Shown here: positions 1-12,001 of the stretch, piece by piece
How the letters are laid out: each line of letters starts with the position of its first letter
How positions within the stretch are numbered: position 1 is the stretch's first letter
The notes under the pieces: generated by a model
Told to the model about the DNA's origin: nothing
What the model saw: only the letters and a program-made list of their open reading frames with translations
Database searches by the model: none
Position numbers and translations under genes: made by a program
Assembly: GCF_910594005.1 (NCBI RefSeq)
Contig: NC_057820.1
Coordinates: 935,001 to 999,000, forward strand
Reading direction: 5' to 3'
Length of the DNA stretch: 64,000 nucleotides
DNA from: Cervus elaphus
Taxonomy: Eukaryota > Chordata > Mammalia > Artiodactyla > Cervidae

Positions 1-2215
1 AGGGCAGGCCCCAGCGTGTGGCCCACCATGCCCAGATGGCAGAGCCTCCTGGGACGTGAGGCTGTCCCGCGTCCCTCTCAGCCAAGTGACCGTGGGAAAG
101 GCTTCCAAGGCCCCAGGCGACAAGACAGCAGGGCTCAAGAGACCCAGAGGGACCCGCTGCTCAGCGGGGGATTAGAGCTCGACAGTCAGACCCTAAGGCC
201 CAGGGGGCACCTGCAGAGCAGTCAGCTGCCCCGTGGGGTGGGAGGGCCAGGGGAAGCATGATCTCAGGCAGGACCCTCAGGGAGACACCCACCGCAGACC
301 CCCACGGATGACGGGCCTTCTGCATCCTCAGGAGCAGTAACATAGCCCTCCAGAGAGGACACGGTGACAAAGCCAGGCTGGCCCCCCTGCCGGCCGCCTG
401 CAGATCTCGCCATGGCAAGGCTGGCCCTGGGGGTGGTTCCCAGACACCAGGGAGGGTCCTCCTGGCCACGGGCGCTTCGCTCACTCAGCGCCCTTCATGC
501 AGGAGCGTCTCACCCGCGGCCAAGAGGCACGCAGCGTCCAGGGTCTCAGTCCGTGCGGTCAGGGCCAGGGCTCCCCGGGGCAACACGAGGATCGAGAGGA
601 GGCGGGAAGCTGGAGTTGGGGACCAGGCTCTACCCCCCAGGGCACGGTCCCGCAGTGCAAGCCCTCTGGGTGCCCTTCCCCACCAAGACTCAGGGCGAGG
701 CACCCACCGGCCTGACTGGTGGTCGTGAGGGGCGCCATGTGCTGGGGCCTGTGTGGTCTATGCTGGACCCAGAGGGAGACACTCGTCCCCAGGCCTGGGT
801 TTTGGGCTATTCCTCACGCAGCAGCAGCACAACGGAAAGCTGACCGACACGCAGGGCAGGGAAGGCCAAGGCCAGCCCGGGGAAGGCTCGGGAGACCCTG
901 CACGGACCCAGGTGGGGATGGGGGGCACCGCCCGGGAGGGCTGACGAGGCCTCAGGGCAGCTGAGGGGGGCTCCCTGAACCCGGTAATGCTGATGTGAGC
1001 AGAGACATGCCCTCAGCCTCTCCCTCACCCCATAGGGCCCAGGCCCTGCCCCAGCCTCCACGTGACAGGCGCCACAGGGCAGGGACTGCCTGCCACTGAG
1101 GTCCGGCCTGGAGCCGAGCAGGGGGGGGCAGGGGAACAAGAGGAAACTGGTAACCGGGCCGGCCCCCGCCCCGCCCCCGGCCCGCTCCGCCCCCCGGCCT
1201 GGCCCAGCCCCACCTCCAGAACCAGGACCAGGCAGCTCCAGCGCCCATCAGCCGCACGGGAGCTGGACTCTCAGACTACAGGAGGCTGGCGGCCGGGGCA
1301 GCAGGACCCCCGGGCAGCCAGGAGGGGGTCGCACCTCCTGGAGGCCGGGCGAGGGTCTGAGCTCTGTGGGGTGAGGTGAGCCTCTGCTCACGTCAGCATT
1401 GTGGGGTTCAGGGAACCCCCTCAGCTCCTGGTGCCACGTTCAGGTGACCTCTCAGGAGGGAGTGGGAGCGTCAGGGTGAGACGTGCAGAGGGCCGGGTGA
1501 GCATGTCGGGCCAGGCGTCAGGGAGCGGGGGGGCTGGGCTGGGCTTCGAGGGCCGGTGGGGTTTGGGGGCAGCACTGGGGCACCACGGCAGTTCCGGGGA
1601 GGCCGGGACAGTCTCCCCCACCCAGCCCCCCTCCAAGGGAAGGGCCCGCTGCCTCCCCCGGGTCTGATGCGGGAGGGAGGCCTCCCGTCCCCGACAGGCA
1701 GGGAGGGTGGGGGCCGCGTCTGCCCATGGACTGTCGGGCCCAAGCCCCTGAGAGGGTCCTGCTATCCAACTGCTGCCTCTTGCCTCACCAGGCCTCAGGC
1801 CAGCCCCTAGCTGGGGAGTCACCCAGCCCGCCCTGTGTTCCCAGCCACCCAGGTCCCCACAGGCCACGTCCCGAGACCACAGGGCCCTCCTGGCCCAGCA
1901 GGCGGAGGGGACACCGCTTCCACCTTCGAGCCCAGGGCCCTGCCGAGGCCTCAGCAGCTGCTTAGCTGGTGGCACTGCCCTTGACCAGCTCCCGCTGGTT
2001 CCAGAGAAATCCCAGAACACACACATGCCAGCATCCCTTCTCCAGTAACTGAAGGATCGAGGCTCCAGGGGCCCAGACTGAGGACAGTGCAGGGCCCACC
2101 CGGCCTCCCCTCACCCACATCGGGCCTGGGTCCCCTCCTATGTATCCTCCTACCACATGTGCCAAACTTACTGACCAGACAGGGCCAGTGTCCAGGCTGA
2201 GCCAGGGGCTGGGAA
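1..2215. other. GC-rich intergenic DNA, no gene recognised
   Basis: Dense GC with many open frames on both strands, as expected where stop codons are rare. None has splice-site context or protein-family similarity that I recognise. No interspersed repeat is clear to me here. Confidence 0.5.
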
Positions 2216-2224
2216 GGGCCCCCG

Positions 2225-2355
2225 AGGCTGGCATTGGGGAGGGGAGCCAGGCAGAGGGGACGCGGGGGAGGGGGGCCAGGGGAGGGGGCCACGCAGAGGG
2301 GGCATGGGGGAGGGGCCAGGCAGAGGGAGCATGGGGTGGGGGGAGCCAGGCGAAG
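2225..2355 (+). repeat. G-rich imperfect minisatellite
   Basis: About four degenerate copies of a 27-30 bp unit built on GGGGAGGGGCCAGGCAGAGG. Runs of four to six G recur every 8-12 bases on the plus strand, so the tract could fold into G-quadruplexes. Confidence 0.65.
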
Positions 2356-2637
2356 CGGCCCCAGGCCCTCACCCCCAACGCTGGCCAGTAGAGTAGCTGC
2401 TCCCAGAATCTCCACTCGGCAGAGCGGCTCCTCCCAAGTTCAAGCAGCAGTTCAGTGGGAGCCTGGGTCTTGAACCTCAATTTCCCTGGCCCTTCTGGGA
2501 GTCCACTCAGCATGCAGTGGCCCCTGAGTGTTAGGGCTGCGTGAGTCCCATGGCCTTAGGCAAGCCCCTCACTCCGGACTCGGAGTCACATCTGTGAAGT
2601 GCACTGTCCAGTGACCAGGGCTGGATTCGGTAAGCCC

Positions 2638-2925
2638 AGAGGCCACACCCACAGCCACTGGGGCCACACCCACAGCCCACTTGGCCACACCCACAGCCAC
2701 AGGGCCACACCCACACCCCACCTGGCCACACCCACAGCTCACCTGGCCACACCCACACCCACCTGGCCACACTCACAGACCAGCCGGCCACACCCACAGC
2801 ACACCTGGCCACACCCACAGCCCACTTGGCCCCACACAGAGCCCACCTGGCCACACCCACACCCACCTGGCCACACCCACAGCTCATCTGGCCACACCCA
2901 CACCCCACCTGGCCACACCCACGAC
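2638..2925. repeat. GGCCACACCCACA-type minisatellite
   Basis: A tandem array of about 13 copies of a 19-25 bp unit with core GGCCACACCCACAGCYCACCT. Copies differ mainly by A/C changes and by length in the linker. Unit-length variation suggests an unstable VNTR. The open frames across it on both strands only reflect the period. Confidence 0.9.
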
Positions 2926-3640
2926 TCAGCCTGCCCCGCCCCACCCGGGGCTCCTGCTCCCCTGACAAGCCCCTAGACAGCTGGGCCTCCCTAGGGTTGG
3001 GCATCCCATCCTGTCTACACCCCCAGGGTGACCAGCACTCCAGGGAGTGGCACTGATGCCCTCTCTAGACCCAGCCCTCTTTAGGAAGGAGAAAGAGGCT
3101 CAGAAGCCCTGAAGGCACTGAAGTGGTTGAGCCTGATGGGAGACACCATCGCCGCCACACTCGGGCTCCAGGGTCTGCCCCTACCCACCCACCCCCGTGC
3201 TCCAGACCCCTGCAGGCCTGCCCACCTGCCCACCGGCCACGAGGCAGGCCAAGGGCTCAGCCACTGCCGGGGCGATCTTTGCTGCCACCCAGTGGCTGTC
3301 AGGGGCAGCGCAGGTGGAGCCATAGGCCGCCGCAGGAAAACCCCGCCGCCGGGAGCGTGACCAGGGGCCTCCAGGAACCAACCGGCATCCTGGACCGTGC
3401 ACCCCGGAGGCCCAGCCAGAGGGCAGCTGGGAGCCAAGGGGCACACGCAGCTGCTTCCCGGGCCCTCGACCCCTGCCCGCGCTGTCAGGAGAATGAGTTT
3501 TGTCCATGTTGGGACACCCGGCCTAGAACCCGTCCCCCTGCCTCCCCCGGGGTCCCTTTCTCTCCCTGGGAAGGCCCTGCTGTAAGATTCCATTTCCCTG
3601 AAAAGTCCAGAAGGGGCAAACCACAGAACCAGAGCAGGCT
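2926..3640. other. Unassigned intergenic sequence
   Basis: No gene, RNA or repeat recognised. Long GC-rich frames here lack support. Confidence 0.4.
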
Positions 3641-3815
3641 GAAGTGGTGATGGCCAAGGACAGGGATTTCTCTAGGGCCACAGGGTGCAATGTCTGGGAA
3701 GGGGTTGGAGGCTGTGACTGCACAATCCCGTCCGGGTACAGACTGTCGCTTTGAAATGGTTAACTCCATGTAACATGCATTTCATCTCAAAAACAAGTTT
3801 TAAAAAGACAATTAG
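3641..3815 (+). mobile_element. Probable L1 3' end fragment
   Basis: The right part reads like the classic L1 tail (a GAAATGGTTAA..ATG.AAC segment, then a CAT.TCATCTCAAAAACAAG segment). It ends in an A-rich stretch. Divergence is high, so the boundaries are loose. Confidence 0.4.
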
Positions 3816-5030
3816 ATAGCTTGAATGTATAGTAATGTATGCGATTAACACCCAAATCAATAAATCCCATATGCTAAGAGTAAAAAGATGTCTCCAATAA
3901 ATTGTGTAAGACTTTTAAGATAATAATATCAGAGGGGTAAGACTTCTGTCCTGTGGCTGTCATGTCCGCCCGGCCTCAGCTCCTCACCTGTGCCCGCCCT
4001 GTGCCCACCCACTGTGCCTGCCCAGGCTCCCCGCAGCCTCTCCCCAGGGAGGTCCTGGCTGCGCAGGGGCTGTGACGTGACCCCCCCCTACCCGGCGCTG
4101 CCTCAGCAAGGGTCTGCATCACCCCGCCTCCCAGGGGTGCCCATGCCCTGGGTCTTGCCTGGGACTGGCAGGGCCTGCGTTCAGCCTGGGCACCACAAAC
4201 ACTCTCCCTGATACAGTCTGTGCAGTGCCGTGGGCCTCATTTGTCACCTGTCACCACAGCTTCTTGTTCCCAGAGCGAGTTCCCAGCTGAACAAGAGAGC
4301 TCCCTGGGGAGGGACCCCAGCACGGGGCACACACAGGAGCCAGAGAATGCTGCCTGAGCTGAAGAGGCGTACGCTAGGCAGAGGGCGGCCTCTGAGATGC
4401 CTCACGACTCCCACCTCCTGGGTTCACAGGGAGCGGGGGTGCTGCAGAGGGCTGGGCAGCCAAGGGAGGCCCGCCGCTTGTGAGCTTCCTTGGGGGGCGA
4501 GGAGGAGAAGAGGACAGAAACCAAGAGGGCAGTGCCAGAACCAAACTGACCGAGGTCCTGGTGTTGCGGGGGAGGCAAAGACCTGGGTGACCTTCAGACT
4601 TTGCAAGACAAGGATGCTTGTCATGACAGTGGGGTGCCCGTGTGCAGAGCAGAAACAGGCGTCCTGGGGTCACAACCAGGAGAGGGCGACAGAGGGCACA
4701 GGACCCGGGGACAGATCGACAGTCAGTGAACAAAAAGACACCAAAAACACGTCTCTCCAGGTCAGGCTGGAGGCAGGGCTAAGAAAACCACTCTGCTCTG
4801 TTCACCAAAGACCTACCAAACAAGGTCACCAAAAGATTTAACACAGAAGGATGTAAAAATATACTCCTGGTGACACCCCCTTCTGGTCCGAAAGCGAAGG
4901 ATGGTGAAGCCCTCAGCTCCCGACGACAAGACAACTCATCACCACTAGAGCTGGGGATGCTGGGAGGACTGAAGTCTGCAGAGAGACGGGCCTGTCCTCG
5001 AGGACACCCAGGGCAGGTGCCGGGCTGGCC
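3816..5030. other. Unassigned intergenic sequence
   Basis: A short AT-rich patch (about 3820-3930) is followed by GC-rich DNA with no recognised feature. Confidence 0.4.
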
Positions 5031-5398
5031 CAGGGGGCCTGCCCGCAGGGATGGGGGCTCAGACGGCTTGATCAACCACCCAAACTATCAAGCACCTAAC
5101 ACAGAAGGAGCCGGAGGCCCCGAGGGCAGGAGAACGACTACAGGAAAAGTCTAACAGCCCACTAAGTTCAGAAGCCAGTTTAAACAGCAGCAACCACGCA
5201 AGATAAATACAAAGAAATACCATTCCTAGATAGCGCCAACTGCTGAAAACCAAAACTAAAGAGAAATTCTCAAAAGCTTTAAAAAAGAGAGAGAGAAACA
5301 GGTTACTTACAGTGTGACAATAAAATCACTTCTGACCTCTCACCAAAAACTATGCAAGCCAGAAGACAATGGAATTGCTCCTTTGAAGAAGGAAGGAG

Positions 5399-5558
5399 GG
5401 ACTTCCCTGGTTGTCCAGGGGCCCGAGTTCAATCCCCAGTTGGGAAACTAGGTCCCACGTGCCACAACTAAGGTTCCCACATGCCGCAGTGAAGAACAGA
5501 GATCCCACGTGCTGCCACTAAGGCCCAGCACAACTAAATAATTTTTTTAATTTTAAGT
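5399..5558 (+). mobile_element. CHR-type tRNA-Glu SINE
   Basis: Begins GGGACTTCCCTGG, contains GAGTTCAATCCCCAGTTGGG and GTGCCACAACTAAGG..., and ends in an A/T-rich tail. It sits inside the L1 fossil. Confidence 0.8.
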
Positions 5559-5896
5559 TTATAAAATAAGAAAGGAAGACAACAAACCAGAATTCCACGC
5601 ATAACAAAGCTATCCTTCAAAAATTAAGGCAAACTGAAGATATTTTCAGATAAATGAAAGCTGAGCCATCACACCCCACAGTTACAATACATGCCAAAGG
5701 GAGGTCTTCAGGCTGAAGACAAATGATACCCAGTGAAAACTCAGATCTACCGGAAGGAATGCAGGCCATCAAAAAGTGCTGAATGTGGCAATCAAAAGGG
5801 AGATATTATAGCTACTTTAATATTACACAAAATAGAATTTAGTCAAAATTATCAGTAGAGACAAAGAGGGTCAATTTGTAACTATGAAAGATTCAT

Positions 5897-6218
5897 TTTG
5901 GGGCTTCCCCAGTGGCTCAATGGTGAAGAATCCACCTGCCAGTGCAGGAGACACGGGTTCCATCCCTGATCAGGGGAGATCCTGTGTGCCTCGGAGCAAC
6001 TAAGCCTGTGCACTACAACTAGTGAGCGTGTGCTCCAGAGCCTGCGGGCCGCGGCTGCTGAGGCCTGAGCGCCCTCCAGCCCGTGCTCTGCAGCACAAGC
6101 CACTGCAGAGACAAGCCTGTGTGCCAAACTAGAGAGGAGCCCCCGCTCCCCACATCTAGAAGGTAAGCGGCCTGAGCAGCAACAGAGACAGCACAGCCAA
6201 AAAAAATACATACATAAA
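5897..6218 (+). mobile_element. CHR-type tRNA-Glu SINE, near full length
   Basis: Starts GGGGCTTCCCCAGTGGCTC, has the B-box-like GGTTCCATCC and a 3' body of repeated 'gcacaacta' motifs, and ends at an A-rich tail (CAGCCAAAAAAAATAC). Confidence 0.85.
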
Positions 6219-7210
6219 ACTATTTTTAGAAAAGATTAATTAGAAACATATAATTCTAATGTGAATTCACCTACCAAGCTACACGGAGAAACAGACATTT
6301 CCACCATCATAGACTCTAACACGCTATCGAGACGTGATTCATCAGGTAAATAAAAAATTTCAATAGGGACAAAGACTTGTACAATAAATCTAGATCTTAC
6401 AGACATATATAGAATGCTACATCTTCAGAATATATATTCTCTTCAAGCACAGGCAGAATATCTATAAAAACTGGCCCTACGTCAAGCCATAAACTTCCAT
6501 ACATTTCCTACTATCATGCAGGAAAGTTAAATATCACTAACAAAATAGAAAACAGTCTCCACAGGCACCAGCCCCCTCCCCCGTGGGGAAGGCTAACTAC
6601 CCACACAGCCGCAAACCACGAGCCCCAGGCAGGGCGTGGAGAACCTGGAGCCCCGTGTAGCGCTGGCAGGAACGTAAACGGTGCGGCGGCTGGAAAACAG
6701 CGTGGAGGCGCCTGGAAGAACTACGCAGAGCGTCACCACAGGGTCGCCATTCCCTTTCTGGACACACAGCCCAGGGGACTGCAAGCAGGCTCTCGAAGGG
6801 GCATCGGCGCCCCGGGTCCACAGCGGCACGCTCTCCGCAGGCACGAGGTGGAGGCCACCGCCGCGTCCATCCACAGAGCCGGCCGTGCTGCAGCCTCAGG
6901 CAGGAAGGGGAGGGGGACGCCTGCCACGGCAGGACCTTGAGGACGTTGTGCTGAGTTCAGGGATGTAAGTCAGTCGCCAAAAAACAAAACTAACACTGTG
7001 TGGTTCCTCTCATCTGAGGTCCCTAGAATAGTCAAATCCACGGGGACAAAGTCGAGGGGGAGCCAGGCTGGGGGAGGGGAATGGGAAGTGGAGCGGGTGC
7101 AGAAGTCAGTTTAGGAGGACGGAGATGCTCCGGAGTGGACGGTGGTGGCGGCTGCCCAGCAACGTGAACGTCCTCACTGCCACCGGAGCGCGGAGCAGAG
7201 CCGCAGAGAG

Positions 7211-7345
7211 GCTTCCCTGCCGGTCCCGTGGCTCAGACTCTGCGCTCCCGGGGTCCCGGGCTCAATCCCTGGTCAGGGAGCTAGATGCTACGTGCCGCAA
7301 CGAAGAGCCAGCGCAGCCAAACAAGTAAATAAAATACTAAAAATA
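7211..7345 (+). mobile_element. CHR-type SINE, truncated
   Basis: GCTTCCCTGCCGGTCCCGTGGCTCAG head, GGGCTCAATCCCTGGTCAGGG box, and A/T-rich tail with AATAAA. Confidence 0.8.
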
Positions 7346-7369
7346 ATAATTAAAAAAACAGAAATAGAT

Positions 7370-7870
7370 TTATAGACATACAAAAGAAACTTGTGGTTAC
7401 CAGGAGGGAAGGTGGGCAGGATAAATCGGGAGATTGGGATTGACAGGCACACGCTGGATCTGCTAGATGGGCTTCCCTGGTGGTGAAGAACCCGTCTGCA
7501 ATGCGGGAGACCTGGGTTCAGTCCCTGGGTTGGGAAGATTCCCCTGGAGGAGGGCATGGCAACCCACTCCAGCATTCTGGCCTGGAGAGTCCCATGGGCT
7601 GCATAGTCCATGAGGTTGCAAAGAGTCGGACACGACTGAGCGATGGAGCACGGCTCACAGCATCTCTCTACCACACAGAACAGACAGTAAAGACCCAGAG
7701 TGTAGCGCAGGGCGTTACACTTAACACCCGGTGACTTCACGCGAAGAGTCTGAAAACGAGGCGGGAGACAAACAGTAGGTTCTTCACTGTACGCCTGGAA
7801 CTAAGGCAACACTGCAAGTCCACTCGACTCCGGTAAACGTTTTAACTGGCTAACATGGTGAATATCGCAC
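7370..7870 (+). mobile_element. L1 3' UTR fossil split by a Bov-tA SINE
   Basis: The left part (TTGTGGTTACCAGGAGGGAAGG, then GATAAATCGGGAGATTGGGATTGACA) is the ruminant L1 3' UTR. The right part (from about 7668) continues it with the TTCACTGTACGCCTGGAACTAA segment. The right part is GC-enriched relative to the usual sequence. Confidence 0.7.
7469..7660 (+). mobile_element. Bov-tA SINE
   Basis: Canonical GGGCTTCCCTGGTGG head, CTGGGTTCAGTCCCTGGGTTGGG, GCAACCCACTCCAGCATTCTGGCCTGGA and terminal GAGTCGGACACGACTGAGCG. Confidence 0.95.
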
Positions 7871-7944
7871 GTACTTTGCCACGATCAAAAAATTGGAGCC
7901 AGGGCTGTTTTCTGTAACATAATTAATTAGTGTATTTATTCATC

Positions 7945-8138
7945 ATTTTTGGTTTTGCCGGGCTCTCTGGTTGTGCTGAGTAGGAACAGCTCTCGCCTGC
8001 AGTCTGCGGGCCTCTCCCGGGGCACAGGCTCAGCATGGACTTTAGTTTCTCCCCGACAAGTGGCATCTCCCCAGACCAGAGATTCAACCCACGTCCCCTG
8101 CACTGGATTCTTATCCACTGGCCATCAGGGAAGCCCAA
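7945..8138 (-). mobile_element. CHR-type SINE, minus orientation
   Basis: Right edge GGCCATCAGGGAAGCCC is the reversed SINE head, with GATTCAACCCACGTCCCC as the reversed B box. The tail side is TTTTTGGTTTTGCCG at the left. Confidence 0.8.
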
Positions 8139-8885
8139 GACAGGGTCTTTAAAGAAGTGACCAACGTAAAATGAGGTCCCGAGGGTGGGCTCTGACCCAA
8201 TTCTGCCTGGTGTCCTTATAGGAACACGAGATCAAGACACAGATACACAGAGGGAGACCCAGTGAGGACACAGGGAGGAGATGGCTGTCTACATGGCCAG
8301 GGAGGGGCCACAGGAGGAACCCGCCCCACCCACACCCTGACCTGGGACTTGCAGCCTCAGGACTGGGGGGAACAGGTGTCTATTGTCTGAGCCCCCCAGG
8401 GTCCCCCAGATTAAAGGAGAAACATCACATGATCGTCTCGATAGATAAATGAAAGCTCAACATTCACATGATTTTCTACATTTAGCAGACTAGGAGTAAA
8501 ACTGGACTTGCTCTGTCTGAACCGCCTGGGTCCACTCCGAGCTCCGCTCCCTGTTTCAGGGTTGAGGGGAAGACCTGGCACACACCCAGGCCAGGACCAG
8601 GATGAGGGCCACCCTCTGCGCCAGCACAGGGGTCCCGCACAAGCCTCTTCCAGGCTGCCCAGCAGTGGGGCTTCAAGGTGTCTTTGTGGCTTGTTAACAA
8701 GCAGTCCTGGCCACCTAGACCCACCAAGGGGCGTGAGATCGGGGGTGTCGTCGTGAGCACCTGGGGAGCCCAGCTCCAGTGCCCGGACCTTGGCCAGAGA
8801 CCCAGGAGCAGGTGGACGAAACTGGAGAACAAGGCCTGAGTCCCCTCCTGGACGCCTCATCTGGGCAGCCCTTGCCCAGCTGGAA
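8139..8885. other. Unassigned intergenic sequence
   Basis: No gene, RNA or repeat recognised. Confidence 0.4.
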
Positions 8886-9340
8886 ACCACAGCACATTCC
8901 CCACACGTGTGCACGCGTGTGTGTGCACCTGGGCACAGCCCCACAGGGGCATATACACAGCCGTGCATGCACACACATCACACACGTACACAGCCACACA
9001 TGGGCAGAAAAACACATTCTGCACATGCACATATGTGGGTCCACAGATGCTCACATGTGAGTATGTGTGTACATGTGTGCACATGCAGGTGCAGACACAC
9101 ATGTGCACGTATGTGTACATGTGTGTGCGTGCACATATCACACATGTATGCAGCCACACTTGGGCAGGCACACAAATGCATGAGTGGGCCCACGTGGGCC
9201 CACAGGTCCTCACGAGTGTGTGCATGTGCATATGTGTGTGTACATGTGTGCACACAGACATAGGTGCTGGTGTACGTGTGTGCACACACAGGTACATGCA
9301 TGCACATGCATGAACACACATGCACATGTATCTTGCTATA
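8886..9340. repeat. Degenerate CA/TG tract (ACACATG-rich)
   Basis: About 450 bp of alternating purine-pyrimidine sequence built from CACACATG, TGTGTGCA and ACATGTGT words. It changes from CA-rich to TG-rich strands several times. This is a decayed compound microsatellite with Z-DNA-forming potential. Confidence 0.85.
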
Positions 9341-9459
9341 TTCCAAGCAATAAAACATTTATAGGCCTCATTATTTAGGCTAATGCAGTGAATCTAAAAA
9401 TTGCTAAAAGGATCTTTAAAAGAAGCCGGACGATTTAGAAATTCAAAGCTACTCTCCTA

Positions 9460-9960
9460 AATAACTCCTAGGTCAGAGAGCAAATAAAAGTTACTGTGAC
9501 AGACGATTTTACAGCTGTACAGAGAGAGAGACCGCACGTCCGCGGAGCCAGCTTCAGGAGGAGTTGGCGGAGAATTCACAGCCTTAAATATTTTTATTAC
9601 TGAGCAAGAGAGACTGAAAATAAATGAACTAAACATTGGACACAAGGAGGGAAAACAGAACAATAAAGTAAATCCAGGGAGGCAGGAGGGGGGTACAGAT
9701 AAAGGCGGATTAATGAATTGGAAACAAGAAAAATGGGGGAACTCCTCAGTAAATCCAGGAGCTGGTGCCTCAAAATAAATAAATAAAATAAACAAACGTC
9801 TGACGGGCTAATCAACAGAGCGGGAGAACACAGAGGCCCAGCAGGCCCTGCGGGGTCAGAGAGCCGGGATCGAGAGTGACAGGTTAGAGAGGGGGATGCT
9901 ACTGACGAAACTGACAACGTGCTAAGACAATATAAATCACCAAAATCAACTTAAATAGGT
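9460..9960 (+). mobile_element. Decayed L1 ORF2 fragment
   Basis: The ATTAATGAATTGGAAACAAG block, the AAATCCAGGAGCTGGTGCCTC block and the later AACACAGAGGCCCAGCA block follow the order and spacing of L1 ORF2. The frame is destroyed. Confidence 0.6.
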
Positions 9961-11560
9961 TTTAAATGAGCTAAAAAACCTGCAGAAAAGCAGAAAGAGG
10001 TGCATGATTGTGGGGGGGATCATTTCCCCTTCCACTGAACCCCAGAGCAGAAACCCTCGGGACGGGGCCCTGCTGAGCGTGGGGGGCCAAGGTCAGAGGC
10101 CCCGGGGAGACGTGGGGAGGGGCTTGGGGCCTCCAGGCTAGTGGGACCAGGGCCGTCTCCCCGCTGTGATCTGGAGGGTTGGTGTGGAGGCTGCAGGAGC
10201 TGGACCCTGCTTGCCCTCGACCTTGTCCACCCTGACACTTGACCCCGGCTGCCACTGAGGTCCACCCCCACCCCAAGGGTCCCCTCATGCTGTCCACACC
10301 AGGGTCCCCTGGCCTGGCTCGATTCTCAGGGGCGTGTCTCCACGTGGAACCCCGTCTGTGTGTTCCGTGGGGTCTGCCCAAAGCCGTCCTGGGTGGGCAT
10401 GGTCTCTGCAGGACAGTCAGCGGTTGCAGGGTCCCCGGGTCTGACTCCTGTGTCTGCACCCTGCCCCCTCCCCTGCCCACCGCGCCCCCTCCCCTGCCCA
10501 CCGCGCCCCCTCACCAGCGTCAGCATCTCTGCGGCCCTCAGGGGCTGCACCCCACCTCTCGCCCCCCACAGTCCCTCTCTGGTCATCCCGCCCGGCCATC
10601 CTCTGAGTCCAGCAGAGGCAAGACCCCCAGTCTCCTCGCGGCGGCCTTGTCAACGTCCTCCCTTTCTGCCCCTATTTTATTACCTGTTTCGTCTTTCTTC
10701 GCTTTTATCCTTTTATTCCCTGAACCCAGGGCTCGGCAAACGCCCGCTGAACTTCGACTGGCCGAGAGCTCAGATGGATCTTAGGCATCTGTTGGGAGGA
10801 GACCAACCCTCCAAACCCAGCCTCTGAGGAGGCGGCACGCTGCGGGCCCTCGCACCAGCCCGCCACTGCCCCGCGAGGTCCTCTGAGGCCTCCATCCCAT
10901 CCCTCCACCCCGTGCTCTGCAGCTCCCCCGGCCGCTTATTTTTGACCTCTCCTCTTTCAGCTAAGTCTGAGCAGCTTCCAAAACCCCACTGTCCAGGTGA
11001 CACCCCAGAGAGGCCACCAGTGGTGGGGAGCCTCCGATGGGACAGGCGGCCCGTTCTGCATCCGTCTGGGGCACGGACATCCACCCTCACCCCCCAGGGG
11101 ACAAGCCAGGAGCCAAACTGTGTGTCTGAGGACTCAGGCTGCAGCCGTGGTTGTAGCACAAGACAGACCTCTCTGACGCCAACGGGAAGAAATCCTTCCG
11201 GCCACTGGGCAGGTGCTGCCAGGGTCCCTGCAGGAGATGGGTCAGCGCCTGGCAGGCAGCCCAACGTCCCCAGGAGGGGCCCCAGCACTGAGGCAGGAGC
11301 CCCTGCCCCTCACCTTGCAGGTGGAGGCCTGAGAGTGAGGTTTCAGCAGGACGAGCCCACCTCCCCGCTTTGCCTGCCTTCCGCCTACATCCAAACTAGT
11401 TCAGAGGGTGCCTTTGCTCTCCACAGGGCCCCACAACAATTTCTCAGGAAAGAAAATTAAGGACGTTTCTGCAAAGATCATAAACGTTTCCTTTTGCTTT
11501 CTCAAGCTCCATCTCTTATCCAAAGTTCCTCGGATCAACATCTTTGGTGGAAATCTCAGG
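9961..11560. other. Intergenic DNA downstream of FAM53A
   Basis: No gene recognised. It contains a short 24 bp tandem duplication (CCCCTCCCCTGCCCACCGCG, about 10466-10512). Confidence 0.4.
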
Positions 11561-11561
11561 G

Positions 11562-11567
11562 TTTTAT
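11562..11567 (-). terminator. FAM53A: Candidate FAM53A polyadenylation signal
   Basis: TTTATT on the plus strand reads AATAAA on the minus strand, 435 bp past the ancestral FAM53A stop at 12002. It is the first canonical hexamer I noticed downstream of the gene. Use is inferred. Confidence 0.35.
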
Positions 11568-12001
11568 TGAGTCAGAAGGAGCAAACGGAGGTCTGTGCGG
11601 CCCCCACCCTACCCCGCACCTGCCCGGGGAGGGGCACGAGAGGCCGGACCATCCTCACCAGCCCAAGGCCTCAGCCCTGAGCCCCCAGCCAGCGGCCCGA
11701 GATGCGGCCCCGCTCCAGACAGGGCAGGTGGCTCGCGGGGACCGTGCCGCGGGGTCCCGAGAAGCTGAACACAGCTTCTCGTGCAGGACACACGGCCACG
11801 CCAGTCTGCGCACAGAGCCTGTTAACAGAACGCGCATCCAAAAATTCCTTTCAAAACAGAGATGCTTTCTCAGAACTGTGAAATGTAAAAATCCAAAACA
11901 CTGCTTTAGGAAAGACTTAATCCAAGGGACACTTCACATTCAGAACAGCCCGGGCCTTGGCGAGGAAGAGGTGAGGCGCCCGCACCGGCCCTGCACGCCG
12001 A

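Larger units (their letters stand above)
5031..7210 (+). mobile_element. Decayed L1 LINE, interrupted by SINEs
   Basis: Blocks resemble L1 ORF2 and 3' sequence in order: the 'AACTGCTGAAAACCAAAACTAAAGAGAAA' type segment near 5240, the 'ACTATGCAAGCCAGAAGACAATGGAA' type near 5350, and the 'AGGTCTTCAGGCTGAAGACAAATGATACC' type near 5702. The terminal part near 6620-7200 shows the pattern of the L1 3' end (GGAACGTAAACGG, GAAAACAGCGTGGAGG). SINE insertions at 5399-5558 and 5897-6218 split it. The 3' third is strikingly GC-rich compared with ordinary L1, although the alignment to L1 is still visible. Several L1 copies may be joined here. Confidence 0.6.

Noticed and set aside
2638..2925. Regular short repeats as a CRISPR-like array
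   Set aside because: Spacers are not unique sequences, the unit is contiguous and degenerate, and the genome is mammalian.
8790..9327. Cys/His-rich open frames on both strands
   Set aside because: Produced by CA/TG microsatellite translation; composition only.
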